Assembly (NCBI RefSeq): GCF_033439725.1 | Contig: NW_026944389.1 | Span: 3,038,001-3,102,000, forward strand | Length of the DNA stretch: 64,000 bases | Direction: 5' to 3' | From: Neurospora tetraspora | Taxonomy: Eukaryota > Ascomycota > Sordariomycetes > Sordariales > Sordariaceae | Part shown: positions 24,140-35,485 of the stretch, in pieces | Layout: every line of letters begins with the position of its first letter | Numbering within the stretch: the first letter of the stretch is position 1 | The notes under the pieces: generated by a model | Databases searched by the model: none | What the model saw: the letters and a program-made list of their open reading frames with translations, nothing else | Told to the model about the DNA's origin: nothing | Made by a program: the position numbers and the translations under genes

Positions 24140-27100
24140 ATGGATTCCGACGTCGAGTCCGTATTCGAGGAGTCCGACGCCTATTCACCAGAGGTGGTAC
24201 GTGATGATCTCTTCTGCTGCTGTGGGTTGGAACCGAGACCCCCTTGCTGTTATGCGATTTATGCGATTCACGCGCTGCTGCTTTGTTCCGCTCTTGCTTG
24301 CTTTTCCTTGTCAAGTTCCAATAACTATCATCTTATATGCTAACCTTCTCTCTCTCTCCCGCAATATAGAAGCCCAAGGCCAAGAAGCCCGCTGCCAAAA
24401 AGGCTGCCGCACCAAAGGCGCCCGCCGCAAAGAAGTTGACCCAGACTACTCTCACCGGCGCAAAGGCCGCTGGCAAGAAGCGACCAAAACCCGACAGCGA
24501 GGATGAAGACGGTTCCTTTGGTAGCGACAAGGACGACGGCATTCTCGACAGCACCCCTCCCAATGCCAAAAAGCAGAAGAAGGCGCCGGTCAAGAAGGCC
24601 GCCGGCAAGCCTCTGGCCGAAATCGAGAACGATAGTATGCAGATCGACAGTGTCGCCCCCAAAAAGACGGGCGCTGCAAAGACGGCCACCGAAATGTACC
24701 AGAAACTCACCCAGCTCGAACATATCTTGAAGCGTCCCGACACCTACATCGGCTCCGTCGAGCGCTCCGAGCAAAAGATGTGGGTATTCAACAAGGCCAC
24801 CGGTCTCATGGAAAACCGCCAAATCTCCTTCGTTCCTGGTCTCTACAAGATCTTCGACGAGATTCTCGTCAACGCCGCCGATAACAGCCAGAGAGATAGC
24901 TCCATGACCTTCCTCAAGGTGTCGATAAATCGCGAGTCTGGCGAAATCTCGGTCGAGAATAACGGCAAGGGCATTCCCGTAGAGATTCACGGCACCGAAA
25001 AGTGCTACGTCCCCGAGCTCATCTTCGGTCATCTCTTGGCTGGTTCCAACTTCGATGACAACGAAAAGAAGACAGTCGGCGGTCGCAACGGTTACGGTGC
25101 CAAGCTCACAAACATCTTCAGCCGAGAGTTCACGCTCGAGTGCCAGGATTCCGTCAACGGCAAGAGATACAAGCAGACATGGACAGACAACATGAGCAAG
25201 ATGTCAACTCCCAAGATTACCTCCAACAAGGCCGCTGATTTTGTGCGCATCACTTTCCGCCCCGACTTCAGCAAGTTCGGCATGGCCGACGGTATCGATG
25301 ACGACCTTGAAGCTTTGCTCTACCGACGTGTCTACGACATGGCAGGTACCGTCAGTGGCGTCAAGGTTTGGCTGAACGGCGAACACCTCAAGTTGAACTT
25401 CAAGACATACTGCGGGCTGTACGCCAAGGCCATTGCCAAGGAGCGTGATGAGGTAGCTGACGGCGAAGACGTCACTCCTGCCACAGTCATCTTCGAGCAG
25501 CAAAGGTCAGAGGGTAAACTATGGGAAGTTGGTTTTACTGTTTCGGATGGCGCATTCCAGCAAGTCTCGTTCGTCAACAATATTGCCACAACCACTGGCG
25601 GCTCTCACGTCAACTACATTGCCGATCAGATCATCGAAGTCCTCATGAAGGAGCTACAAAAGAAGAAGGGCAAGGGACACGGTCTCAAGACGGCAAACGT
25701 CAAGAATCAGTTCTTCATCTTCATCAACTGCCTGATCGACAACCCGGCCTTTAGCTCGCAGACAAAGGAGCAGTTGACGACCAAGCCCGCCAAATTTGGC
25801 AGCAAGTGCCAGCTTGGTGACCAGTTCCTCAAGAAAGTCCGACAGTCGGAGGCCATTGACAACTTGTTGAGCTTTGCCGACAAGAAGAGAGACAAGGACT
25901 TGGCCAAGAATGATGGCAGCAAGCGAAAGCGTATCAGCAATGACAAGCTGATTGAGGCCAACTATGCTGGTGGAAAATTTTCGCAAGAGTGCACCCTTAT
26001 TCTCACCGAAGGTGATTCCGCCAGAGGTCTTGCTGTCGCTGGTCGTGCCATCTTGGACCCTAACCGTATCGGTGTCTTCCCACTGCGTGGTAAGATGCTG
26101 AACGTCCGTGACGCCAGCGCCGATCAAATTCTGAAGAACAAGGAAGTTGAGAACATCAAAAAATTCCTTGGTCTCAAGCACGGAAAAGTCTACACCGACA
26201 CGAAGGACTTACGATACGGCCATCTGATGATCATGGCTGATCAGGATCTTGACGGTAGTCATATCAAGGGTCTTCTTATCAACTTCTTTGAGTGCCAGTT
26301 CCCGTCCCTCCTGCGCATTCCCAATTTCTTCCAGGAGTTCATCACACCCGTCGTCAAGGTGTGGCAGGGTCCCAACCCGAGGAAGCCTCAAAGGCTGCAA
26401 GGCTTCTTTACCTTGCCCCAGTACGAGGAATGGAAGGATTCACACAAGAACGAGTTGCGCAGATGGAAGTACAAGTATCTCAAGGGTTTGGGTAGTTCGA
26501 CAACAGACGATGCCCAGATCTACTTCACCAACTTGAACAAGCATCTCAAGGAGTTCGATGTCATGACCAGAGAGGAATCCGCAATGTTCGAGCTGGCTTT
26601 CTCCAAGAAGAAGGCCGACGCTCGTAAAGATTGGCTTGCCAAGTGCGAGCCGGGCACCTACCTCGACCATTCGACCGAGAAAATCTCCTACACTGATTTC
26701 GTTAATCGCGAACTCATTCTTTTCAGTATGGCGGACAACATTCGATCGATCCCATCCATGGTGGATGGTCTGAAGCCCGGTCAACGCAAGGTTCTGTTCG
26801 GCTGTTTCAAGCAAAACCTCATTCACGATCAAAAGGTTGTTGAATTGGCCGGTTATGTGTCCAAGGAGGCAGCCTATCACCACGGTGAACAGTCTCTGCA
26901 GCAAACCATCATTGGTCTGGCGCAGAACTTCGTCGGCTCAAACAACATCAACTGTCTCGAGCCTAGCGGTAACTTCGGTTCGCGTCTTTCCGGTGGTTCC
27001 GATGCTGCCAGCGCTCGTTACATCCACACCAGACTGTCTCCCTTAGCGCGAAAGATTTTCCACCCACTCGATGAGCCCAATCTGGAATTCCAGTTCGACG

Positions 27101-30100
27101 ATGGCAAATTGATTGAGCCCAAGGTCTACGCTCCCATTCTCCCCATGGTTTTAGTCAACGGTGCAGATGGTATCGGTACCGGTTGGAGCACTTCCATTCC
27201 CAACTATCACCCTCTTGACATCGTCGAGAACTTGAAGCGTCGCATGGGCAGAGACTCATCTGGCGACGGGGAGGAGAAGCCCTTCGAACCCATGACTCCA
27301 TGGTTCCGTGGTTGGAAGGGCACTCCCGAGCCAGAAGGACCCAACAGATTCAAGTTTAACGGTATCGTGGAGGTCAACCCTCAGAACCCCAATGAGGTTG
27401 ATGTTACGGAGTTGCCCATCCGCATGTGGACCGATGATTTCAAGTCCAAGCTGGAAGAGATTATCCGTGGCGATAAGGGTCCTTCTTGGATCAAGGACTA
27501 CAAAGAGTACAACGACCACCAAACTGTCCACTTCATCATCGCCCTTGAGGAGAAGCAGATGTCCTCGGCTCTCAGGGACGGTCTTATTGAAAAGTTCAAG
27601 CTTACCAAGACAGTTGCTACGACAAATCTAGTAGCCTTCGACATTCGTGGTAAAATCCACAAATATGAGAACCCACAAGAGATCATGGAGGAATACTACC
27701 ACTACCGTCTCAACCTGTACGGTGAGCGCAAGAAGCACTGGCTCAAGGTCTACCATGCGGACTACCGCAAGCTGCAGAATCAATATCGATTCATTTCGGA
27801 AATTATTGAGAACAAGCTCGTCGTTTCCAAGAAGAAGAAGTCGGTCCTCGTCCAGGAACTTCGCGAACGCAAGTACGAGGCCTTCCCTCCGAAATCGGAT
27901 GGAAGGAATGTGAAGTCTCCTGATGAGGAGCTCGGTGCCGCGGACAACGAGGATGAGGAGGATGCCGTTGGTGGAGCCCGTGATTATGACTATCTGCTTT
28001 CGGTAGGTGATGTGGAGTCTACTGCTATGTGTTGCGGAGAAGACTAACGTGATGATAGATGCCCATTTGGTCGTTGACCTTTGAGCGCCTCGACAAGCTC
28101 AAGCAGCAGATCGCCGCAAAGAAGGCTGAGCACGATGAGCTCGATGCACTCGGCGAAAAGGATCTGTGGTGCCGAGATCTTGATGCTTTCACCGCAGAGT
28201 GGGAAGAGCAGCTCAGGCTGGAAGACGAAGTACGGAAAGAGATCAGGCAGAAGGGACGCCGTGTCTCATACAAGGGTGGTGCTGTCTCCAGACTCAAGAA
28301 GCCCAAAGCTGCCAAGGATGACGAGGACTTCGACCCGGGCGCCAAGAAGACCAAGGCCAAGGCGGCTCCTAAGGCTGCGACGATCAAGACACAGCAGCGT
28401 TTCCTGGAGAAGTTCTCCGGCATGGCGAAGCCTAAGCCTAAGTCAACCGCTTTCACCGACGGAGCTGATGACCTCTCAGACGATGACTTCGACTTGCTGG
28501 ACAAGAAGGCCCCGGCTGCAGCCAAGAAGAAGGATGAGGATTCAGAGCCCGTTACTACCATCGCCAGTGTGCGCGCTAAGCGTGCCACCGTGGCGAAGCC
28601 TAACAAATATGCGCTCAGTGACGACGAATCGGACGATGACTTCTTGGACATCGCAAAAGCTACAACTGCTTCCGAGAAAACATCCGCGTCGGCTTCGGCT
28701 TCGACTGCGCCTTCGGTTGCGTCGGCGGAACAATCTGAGCAGCCTGCAGCGAAGCCCGCGAGGCGTGCTGCAGCAGCCAAGAAGCCTATCGTTCTTGATG
28801 AGGATTCGGATTCCGAATTGGATGACTTCATCGACGACGAGTCTGAGGAAGAGGTTGTTCCTAAGCCCACCACGAAGCGAGCTGCCGCTGCCAAGAAGCC
28901 GGCCCCTCTCGACGATGAAGACTCCGATATCGAGTTCCAGGACGCTCCTGAAGAGCCGATCCCGCCGACCCCCAAGCCGGAGGCCAAGAAGGCTGCTGCC
29001 AAGAAGCCGATTATTCTTGATGACTCTGACGAGGACATGATGATCAGCGAAGCAGAGAAGCCCGCGCCCGCAGCCAAGCCTGCCACCAAGCGCGCTGCTG
29101 CCTCGAAAAAATCACCTGTTCTCGAAGACGATGACTTGGAGAGCGACGCTGATGACAATATCGTGAGCGAGGCCGAAAAGCCTGCGCCGGCAAAATCTAC
29201 TGTCAAGCGTGCGGCTGCTACCAAAAAGGCAGTCGTTCCCGAGGACGATGATTTTGAGAGCGACGGTGATGACAAGATGCTAAGCGAGGCTGAGAAGCCT
29301 GCGCCGACCAACCCCAGGAAGCGCGCGGCAGCCGCCAAGGCCAAGTCCTTCTTCGCCGTAAACGAGGAAGACTCCGAGAGCGAAGCTTCTGATGACGACG
29401 ACATGCTTCTCGACGTCGGCTCCCTGGTCAAGGGCATAGGAGCCCCTGCCGCGACGAGCGAGGGCCCGAGGCTCAGCCTCTTCTCCATGAGTCGCCCGGA
29501 AGGCGAGAGCAGCGGTATCGGCCTGCCCAAGGTGAAGAGCAGGGCTTTCCACACCAAGGCTTTCCTCGACAACGATAGCCAGGATGATACCAACTACGAG
29601 GCTCTTGCCATTATGTCGTCCCCGCGGAAGCAGTCCAAGACTGGCGAAGCCGACCAGGGTTCCGAAGACGATGCCATCGGCAAGAAGGTCAACGCTGCCC
29701 CCGTAGTGGCCAAGAAGCGCGGTCGCCCTGCCAGCACCAAGACCAAGGCCACCGACGACGACGGTGCTGCCCCCAAGCCCAAGCCCAAGGTCACCGCCAA
29801 GAAGGCTGCTGCTGGCGAGACGGCCTCTGCCGTCCCAGCCAAGCTCAAGACGCTGGTCCATCTCTCGCCGGCGGCTAAGGCTTATGCCAAGAAGAATCAG
29901 AAGGCGAAGAAGCTCGCTAGCGATGACGAGGATGACCTTGATGGCGATGATGTCGTCATGAAGGATCCCGCGCCTGCTCCGGCTCGCAGCAGGCCTGGTC
30001 GCGCAGCGGCTGCTAGGAAGCCGATTGTCATTGACAGCGCGAGTGAAGATGATGATGACTCGTTTGGGGATATTGGTGTGAGTAGCAAGGCGAAGAAGGG

Positions 30101-30149
30101 TGGTAGGAAGGTGGCTGATGATGCTTTTGATATGGAGGATAGTGATTAG
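24140..30149 (+). CDS. top2: DNA topoisomerase II
   Basis: ATP-dependent type IIA topoisomerase that passes one duplex through another; nuclear. Exons 24140-24196, 24370-28002 and 28059-30149 give 1926 residues. GHKL ATPase motifs: EILVNAADNSQRD (E183, N187), ENNGKGIP and GGRNGYGAKLTNIF. TOPRIM: LTEGDSARGLAVAG (E566) and DQDLDGSHIKG (D643, D645, D647). The catalytic tyrosine is in SARYIHTRLSPLA (Y903). The second splice joins DYDYLLS to MPIWSLTFERL, a conserved family junction. Start context CCAAGATGG is strong. The C-terminal region (from about residue 1300) is unusually long and is made of alternating Lys/Ala-rich and Asp/Glu/Ser-rich blocks; most fungal and animal enzymes total about 1400-1600 residues. 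The 173-bp first intron lies just after a short acidic N terminus, before a Lys/Ala-rich stretch. Confidence 0.97.
28740..29345 (+). repeat. Degenerate coding repeats in the topoisomerase II tail
   Basis: Five to six imperfect units of about 35-40 codons, each with a basic part (KRAAAxKK) followed by an acidic part (LDDDxxSDxDD) and, in the last three, SEAEKPAP. The acidic serines sit in casein kinase II-like contexts. Confidence 0.75.
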
Positions 30150-30599
30150 ATGAGTGAGGGGGAGGGAAAAAATGTGTGATGATGATACGAGGCTTTGCGG
30201 AAGTTTATGCATACCTTATAGATATGGCTTGCTTAGGGTTGAGACAAACGGGTTTCCGTTAGTGTCTCTAATCATGACTCTCTTGTTGTTCGTGTACATG
30301 TATTTCCGTTTAGTTGCTTTGATGGGTAGGCTTGGTTCATAGGGACGAACAAGGCGTGGTTGGCATTGTTGTAGCTTGCTCCGTAAAGATACCAGAACTT
30401 GTTTCATTCTTTGCACGACACCCTTGCTGCTGGACGTCCATATCTCACTACGCATTGACTTCTGGTACCAAGACTGTGTTAAACCATAAATACGCCTAAA
30501 TAACTTGCTCGCTCAGATTTACTCCATCTTTAACTATCCTTCCGTCAAGATCCCACCATCCAAGTCTATATCCAGATTCCCTTGTCAACTACCCATCAC
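30150..30599. other. Intergenic, convergent 3' ends
   Basis: Separates top2 (+) from the lipid-kinase-like gene (-). Nothing coding is visible. Confidence 0.55.
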
Positions 30600-32531
30600 T
30601 CACCCCCTCCCAACCACAACCCCCTCATCAACCAAAACCCTCAACCTCTCTTTCCCTCCCCCCTCCTCCCTCCTGACAGAAACCCATCCCCCCCTCTCAA
30701 CTTCCACAATAGTCCCATCCACACAAACTTTCCTCCACCTCTCATCCATCTCGTTAATCACCACTTTGATCTCCTCCACTTCTTCGTATTCTACCACCCC
30801 CTTGAACTTTTCCTCGGGGTCGTGTATGTGGGACCCGTCTCGGTAGGCGGCCATCATGATATCCATCGTTTGTTTCCCTCTGACTTCAGCGTTGGCTTCG
30901 CCTTCGCCAAAGCCAAAATGCACCAATCTTAACTGCCCATCCAACGGCCTCGAAGCGGGAGAGATACAAAATGTTTTTTCGAGGTTGGACACGAGGGTGA
31001 GGAGGATGTAGGTTGAGTGGGAATCCTTTGGTATCAATTTCCAGTTGTTGTTGTTCCCTGCTGCTGCTGCTCCTGCTGTTGCTGAGGAGGAGGAAAGGGA
31101 AGAGGAAAGGGAAGAGGAGGAGGAGGAAGAAGTAGAAGAACGACGAATAAAAACCTCGGCATCATACAAATGCGACACCTTCAATAACTCCCCAGCCGCC
31201 ATGCCAAACCGCTTGTCGCCGTGCACGCGGTAGGCGGGCGTGTCGGATTCGTACACCAAAGAGGCGTGGAAGCCGTAGGAGAAGACGATGGCGCCTAGGA
31301 GGTGGGTGATTTCTGGTCTTCTTCGTCGTGCGTTCGCCTCTTTGTTTTCGGTGCTGGTGCTGGTGCTGGTGCTGGTGCTGGTGCTGGTGACGTCGAACAA
31401 GAGGTTATCCTTGGGCTCATTTTCATCATTGGGAAGAAATTCCGGCTGACCGGAGATTAACTTGGCTCCCGGTGAGAACTCGGCGCGGAAAGTCGGGAGA
31501 GGAGCTGAGACGCCGCGCTTGAAGAGGGTGCGGAGGCCGAGGACTAGTGGTGATGGACCGTCTGGTGTGTAAAGTGGCTTGTGGAGGGAGTGGAAGAGGG
31601 CGTTGCCGGTGCCTAGGGGGAGGGTGGCGAGGGTTGGGGTTGGTGATGGTGACGGTGGTGAAGAAGAGACGACGTCGGGCTGCTGACTGGAAGTGTGGTG
31701 ACCATGGCCAGGATGGTCGAGACCGTTGAGTAGGTCAATGATGCCGCCGTCGCCGGACAGGAGGATGAGTGTCCTGCTTGGTTGTTGTTTCCCTTGAGAA
31801 GAAGATGATGATGACACCAGTCCCCGTGCGAAATCCTTGACTGTGTCTGCGCTTTTGGTCACGGTGATTTGATATGTTCTTTTGTCCTCTCTCTTACTGG
31901 GCTCGGCCTTTCTCTCCTCCTCCTTCTCATTGTCGTAAGCCTCACCAACCACATCACCAACACCCTCAAACCCAAGCCCCTCCTCCAACAGCGGCTTCAA
32001 AACACCCTCATAGAACCCCGCCGCCAGCCCCAACCCCGACCGTGTCGAGACAATCACATGCAACTCATCGACCCCAGCCAAGTGCTCTGGTGCCTTCTCA
32101 ACCAGGAACTCCCGCGTCAATTCTTCCGGCAAGTTTCGCGCATATGTGACGGAGAGCTTGAAGGGCGATGATTTCGTCGCTCTTTCCTCACCACCGGCTT
32201 TTCCGTTGATGACCTTGGCCTTCTTGGCCTTCTCGCCGTCGTCAGCGGCGCTCTCGTCGGAAGACTTGGCGGCGGCAGGCGATGGCTCCTCTTGGAGGAG
32301 TGAGTAAATGCGATAACCGCCGGTTTCACTGTTGAGGATGAAGATGATTTGGTTGGGATTTATGGCGCTTCCTGCGTTCTCAATATCCCCGATGTCATTG
32401 TGAGCGGATGTTTGGATGAGGTCTCCGGTCCTTTGACTGAGATGGATGTGGTCTGGTGCTGAGGTGGAGGTTGAAGATGCCTTGTCGGTCATTGGCGTGG
32501 GAAATACGACGGTGGTGGCGGCGGCGGTCAT
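30600..32531 (-). CDS. Lipid-kinase-like protein (DAGK/sphingoid kinase catalytic domain)
   Basis: Single exon, 643 residues. The order of motifs fits the diacylglycerol/sphingosine kinase superfamily: ELHVIVSTRSGLGLAAGFYEGVLKPLL (first strand and helix), LLSGDGGIIDLLNGL with the glycine-rich nucleotide loop at S259-G263, and LPLGTGNALFHSLHKP with G307-T-G-N310. C-terminal strands include YILLTLVSNLEKTFCISPASRPLDGQL and MDIMMAAYRDGSH, as in the second lobe of these enzymes. The loop reads SGDGGxxDLLNG rather than the usual GGDGTxNExLNG, so the substrate and even activity are uncertain. Low-complexity inserts: a Ser/Thr dipeptide run (encoded at 31350-31385) and a long Ser run in the C-terminal half. 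Start is the first in-frame ATG. Confidence 0.8.
   Translation of the reverse strand: MTAAATTVVFPTPMTDKASSTSTSAPDHIHLSQRTGDLIQTSAHNDIGDIENAGSAINPNQIIFILNSETGGYRIYSLLQEEPSPAAAKSSDESAADDGEKAKKAKVINGKAGGEERATKSSPFKLSVTYARNLPEELTREFLVEKAPEHLAGVDELHVIVSTRSGLGLAAGFYEGVLKPLLEEGLGFEGVGDVVGEAYDNEKEEERKAEPSKREDKRTYQITVTKSADTVKDFARGLVSSSSSSQGKQQPSRTLILLSGDGGIIDLLNGLDHPGHGHHTSSQQPDVVSSSPPSPSPTPTLATLPLGTGNALFHSLHKPLYTPDGPSPLVLGLRTLFKRGVSAPLPTFRAEFSPGAKLISGQPEFLPNDENEPKDNLLFDVTSTSTSTSTSTSTENKEANARRRRPEITHLLGAIVFSYGFHASLVYESDTPAYRVHGDKRFGMAAGELLKVSHLYDAEVFIRRSSTSSSSSSSLSSSLSSSSATAGAAAAGNNNNWKLIPKDSHSTYILLTLVSNLEKTFCISPASRPLDGQLRLVHFGFGEGEANAEVRGKQTMDIMMAAYRDGSHIHDPEEKFKGVVEYEEVEEIKVVINEMDERWRKVCVDGTIVEVERGGWVSVRREEGGGKERLRVLVDEGVVVGRG
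31350..31385. repeat. Hexanucleotide microsatellite (GGTGCT)6
   Basis: Six perfect units on the plus strand, inside the minus-strand lipid-kinase-like gene, where they encode alternating Ser-Thr. Confidence 0.9.
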
Positions 32532-33388
32532 GTTGACGGTATCGCGGGGTTGTTCCTCGCTATCCTTGGTGTTGCGGGGTAAAGTTTCCTGCGGTTGTCC
32601 TTTCTTCCGTTCACCAACTCTTTCATCCGGGTGACTTTCGGGCGTTGACTTTTTGTCCGTTTGAAAAGGACGCCTTTAAAGGAGAAGAGGATTTGAAATC
32701 GGATTGACTGTGGCTCTGATCTTGTTTTGTGACAGTGGTGGAGCCCTTTCGTCGACGACCAAGTGAGACAATGTTTTTGAGCCAGGACGGCATCTCGACC
32801 AAGCAAGAGAGAAGAGGAAGAACAAAGAGTGCAAGTCAATGACGATGATAGCAGGATAGCTCCAGGTGTGGAGGTTCAGATCAGCAGCCGCCTTAACAAA
32901 ACACGGAGAAACACACGCAGAAGAGATGCGCATTCATTGCTCGCTATCAAGCACGTATAGTTACACCAAATCCATCTTATCATATTACCCACTGCCTTGT
33001 ATGTACAAACTCAGCCGCCGAATTGCGTTATTATCACCCCCGGTTCACACCATCCGCGGGCAGAACGGTGCCGACCCAAAAAGGGATGCTGACATGCGTT
33101 ACGGAGTGGGTCACCCACTCGGCATCATTCCCCGACCCATATTACGGCGCGATGATCGGAGTTAATCGCACAACAACACAGGTGCCTGGCTTTTAAGCCT
33201 AGGTTCGAGCTTTGGATTGTTGTTAGGATTGCATCTCATTAATTGATTGCTGCCTACCGAACCAGACTTCTTACTGGCTGTCGGATCGCTTTATCCTCGG
33301 ATTCCAGCATCCTTCTCGCATCACCTGGGAAAGGGAGCTCGCTCCTGATGCCAAACCTCTAAATATGGACGCTCATATCTCAAGATCA
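32532..33388. other. Intergenic, upstream of the lipid-kinase-like gene
   Basis: Contains the promoter of the lipid-kinase-like gene and the 3' flank of trm1, both on the minus strand. No coding region is visible. Confidence 0.55.
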
Positions 33389-35485
33389 TCAATCCTTGCG
33401 GTGGTGAGACGGCACTTTTCCTACTGCCCTGTTCAGAGGACCCCAGTTCTCTCTTGGGTTTGCCTGGTACCTGACTAATTTGATAGTCTTGTCGTCCCGG
33501 CCAAGCTGCTCATCAAATACCACCTCGGGCATCGTCTCTCCCTCCGCTTGTTCACTCTGCTGTTCCTTGGGAGCCTCGGCACCTTCTGCTTGCTCCTCCT
33601 GCTTCTTCTTCTCACCGAGTCGCAGCAGCCTGTATCCAGGCGTACCAGGCTTGATGTTATCCTCCTTCACGGGTGCCTTCTGACGAATCCACTCCCTGAA
33701 CACATGCCAAATAATAGACCATGGTGCATCTGTCTTGATGCTACCCGGCTTGCAATGACTCCTTGTAACCCGGTAACCGAGACCGCGCAGCGCGCCCTTG
33801 AGGGGTGCCTCTGGTGGGCATGAGCATTTGAGGATGCCGGAAATGGTAGCAGGGTGGAAGTAGAATGGGTAGGGATCAATAGCCGCGAGCTCGGCCTCCT
33901 TGAAGGCGGGATCCGGCTTCTTTCCGGCCTTGATTGCCTCCTCCTTGGCCTTCTCGGCCTCTTGTTCCTCGGGGGTCAACAAAATCTCCTCAAGTGCCGT
34001 CTGCAGCATACCCCTTATCCTCAGCGTCGTTCCGTAAACATCCGTGGGCGCCTCTTCAAGTTCGCCGAGGACACGCTTGATGAAATCGGGTGAGTGGATG
34101 CGGCCACCATACATCGGACCAGCCATGTGCATTGTGGAACCGCAGTGCTCACAGCCCTTATCAACCGAAGGTCCTTGAGCAAATGTGTGCTTGTAGAAGA
34201 CGCCGGAGCCCTTCTTGTTCGGCGAAGGCTTGTTTCTCATCAGGAGCTGTGTTGACCAAGCTCCGCAGCCGCTATCGCAGTTGTACACCATCATGTTCTT
34301 GCCGCCCTGGAACTTGACAGCAGCGGGAGATTTCTTGACGCGGACGAAGACTCGAATGTAAAAGTCGATGGACAGGGAGAGCAGTGGCTCGATGGTGAGA
34401 CCGTATTTCGCAGCTGCCGTTTGGATCGAGTAGAGAACAAGTCTAATGCCGACTTCGTGGGAGAACCACGCCTTGACAGGGACGCCGCCATACAAGGAGT
34501 AGCACTTCTCTGGGTATCCGTTGGAGGCCCACACACCGGAATCAGTGCAGGTAACGCAGAGCAGACCTCCATCATCGCGGACAGACTGAACGGCGGCATC
34601 CAGGAAGGGAGCAGCGGTGCCGTAGGGATCGAGATCGACAACGTCGTACTTTTCGCTCATGGTGGGCTTGCCCTTGGGATCCTTGGCGCGAAGCTCCTTC
34701 GCAATCAGGGTGTACATGTGGGCCAACGCATCGTCGTGGCAAACGTTGACCTTGTCTTCGAGGCGGTTGTGCTTCACGTTGAGCTTGATCGATTCGACAG
34801 CGGTCGCGAGGAGATCGTTCGCCGTTACTGAGGTGAGGAACGGGATTTCGTGGGCATACCTCAGGGCACGAAGGCCACTGGCTGATAGCGCATCGAGGAC
34901 GGTAAATGGTGGCTGCTTTCCCTTTTTGGCTTCCCCGTTCGTAGCCTGTTCGTCGCCCTTGTCGACGGGAACGTCGGTCTCTTGTTCTGTCGTAGCATCA
35001 GTCGCGGGTTCGGTGGTCGCCTTCTCGCCGTCTGCCCCCTTTTGGGCCTTGTTCGGTTGCTGGTCCTGCTTCTGTGCCTGTCGCTTCCTCTTCTTCTCGA
35101 TGATCTTCTCAAGCTTGGAGTGGCTGGCTTGCTTCTGTTGGACCGCTTCCTTGCCGTAGGCCTTGATGGCAAGGACGGTCAAGTCTCTGTTGTACTGCTG
35201 GATGGGATTGTAGAAGACCTGTCGGACAGCCTGGTCGGGCCTGAGGTTCTCCTTGTCCTCTTCGGACGGTTCTGGAACGAGAATGTGGGCGAGGCCTTCT
35301 TTGACTGTGACGTAGCGCTTGCCCTCGTGGGCGATGATCTGCTTGTCGGCGGGCGGCGCCGTAATGTCCTTGGCTTCGGAAGCCATTGCGCGGAAGTTAG
35401 TGAGGGGAAGGACCTTTTGGTGGGCTGGTCTGATCAAGCGTGTAAATATGCGCCGGAAAGATGTGGCAGCAAAAAGGGCGCGCAT
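33389..35485 (-). CDS. trm1: tRNA (guanine26-N2)-dimethyltransferase Trm1
   Basis: SAM-dependent enzyme that makes N2,N2-dimethylguanosine at position 26 of tRNAs, in nucleus and mitochondria in yeast. Single exon, 698 residues. SAM-binding segment VLDALSASGLRALRY (about 196-210), the catalytic D286-P-Y-G289 in VVDLDPYGTAAPFLDAA, and LCVTCTDSGVWASNGYPEKCYSLYGG. A zinc-binding region follows with NCDSGCGAW and C445-EH-C448. The N terminus (MRALFAATSFRRIFTRLIRP) is Arg-rich, amphipathic and lacks acidic residues, like a mitochondrial presequence; a second in-frame ATG at 35386 (M34, context GCAATGGCT) would give a form without it. A Lys/Gln/Glu-rich low-complexity insert lies at about residues 115-190. 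Divergent from the SLATT gene with a 755-bp shared spacer. Confidence 0.96.
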   Translation of the reverse strand: MRALFAATSFRRIFTRLIRPAHQKVLPLTNFRAMASEAKDITAPPADKQIIAHEGKRYVTVKEGLAHILVPEPSEEDKENLRPDQAVRQVFYNPIQQYNRDLTVLAIKAYGKEAVQQKQASHSKLEKIIEKKRKRQAQKQDQQPNKAQKGADGEKATTEPATDATTEQETDVPVDKGDEQATNGEAKKGKQPPFTVLDALSASGLRALRYAHEIPFLTSVTANDLLATAVESIKLNVKHNRLEDKVNVCHDDALAHMYTLIAKELRAKDPKGKPTMSEKYDVVDLDPYGTAAPFLDAAVQSVRDDGGLLCVTCTDSGVWASNGYPEKCYSLYGGVPVKAWFSHEVGIRLVLYSIQTAAAKYGLTIEPLLSLSIDFYIRVFVRVKKSPAAVKFQGGKNMMVYNCDSGCGAWSTQLLMRNKPSPNKKGSGVFYKHTFAQGPSVDKGCEHCGSTMHMAGPMYGGRIHSPDFIKRVLGELEEAPTDVYGTTLRIRGMLQTALEEILLTPEEQEAEKAKEEAIKAGKKPDPAFKEAELAAIDPYPFYFHPATISGILKCSCPPEAPLKGALRGLGYRVTRSHCKPGSIKTDAPWSIIWHVFREWIRQKAPVKEDNIKPGTPGYRLLRLGEKKKQEEQAEGAEAPKEQQSEQAEGETMPEVVFDEQLGRDDKTIKLVRYQANPRENWGPLNRAVGKVPSHHRKD

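Noticed and set aside
24340-25032. A 230-codon minus-strand frame opposite top2
   Set aside because: Overlaps the highly conserved ATPase region and crosses an intron; no domain.
28025-29593. A 522-codon minus-strand frame opposite the topoisomerase II tail
   Set aside because: It mirrors the biased Lys/Ala/Asp/Ser codons of top2, which leave few stops on the other strand. The predicted peptide is Ser/Ala low complexity without a domain.
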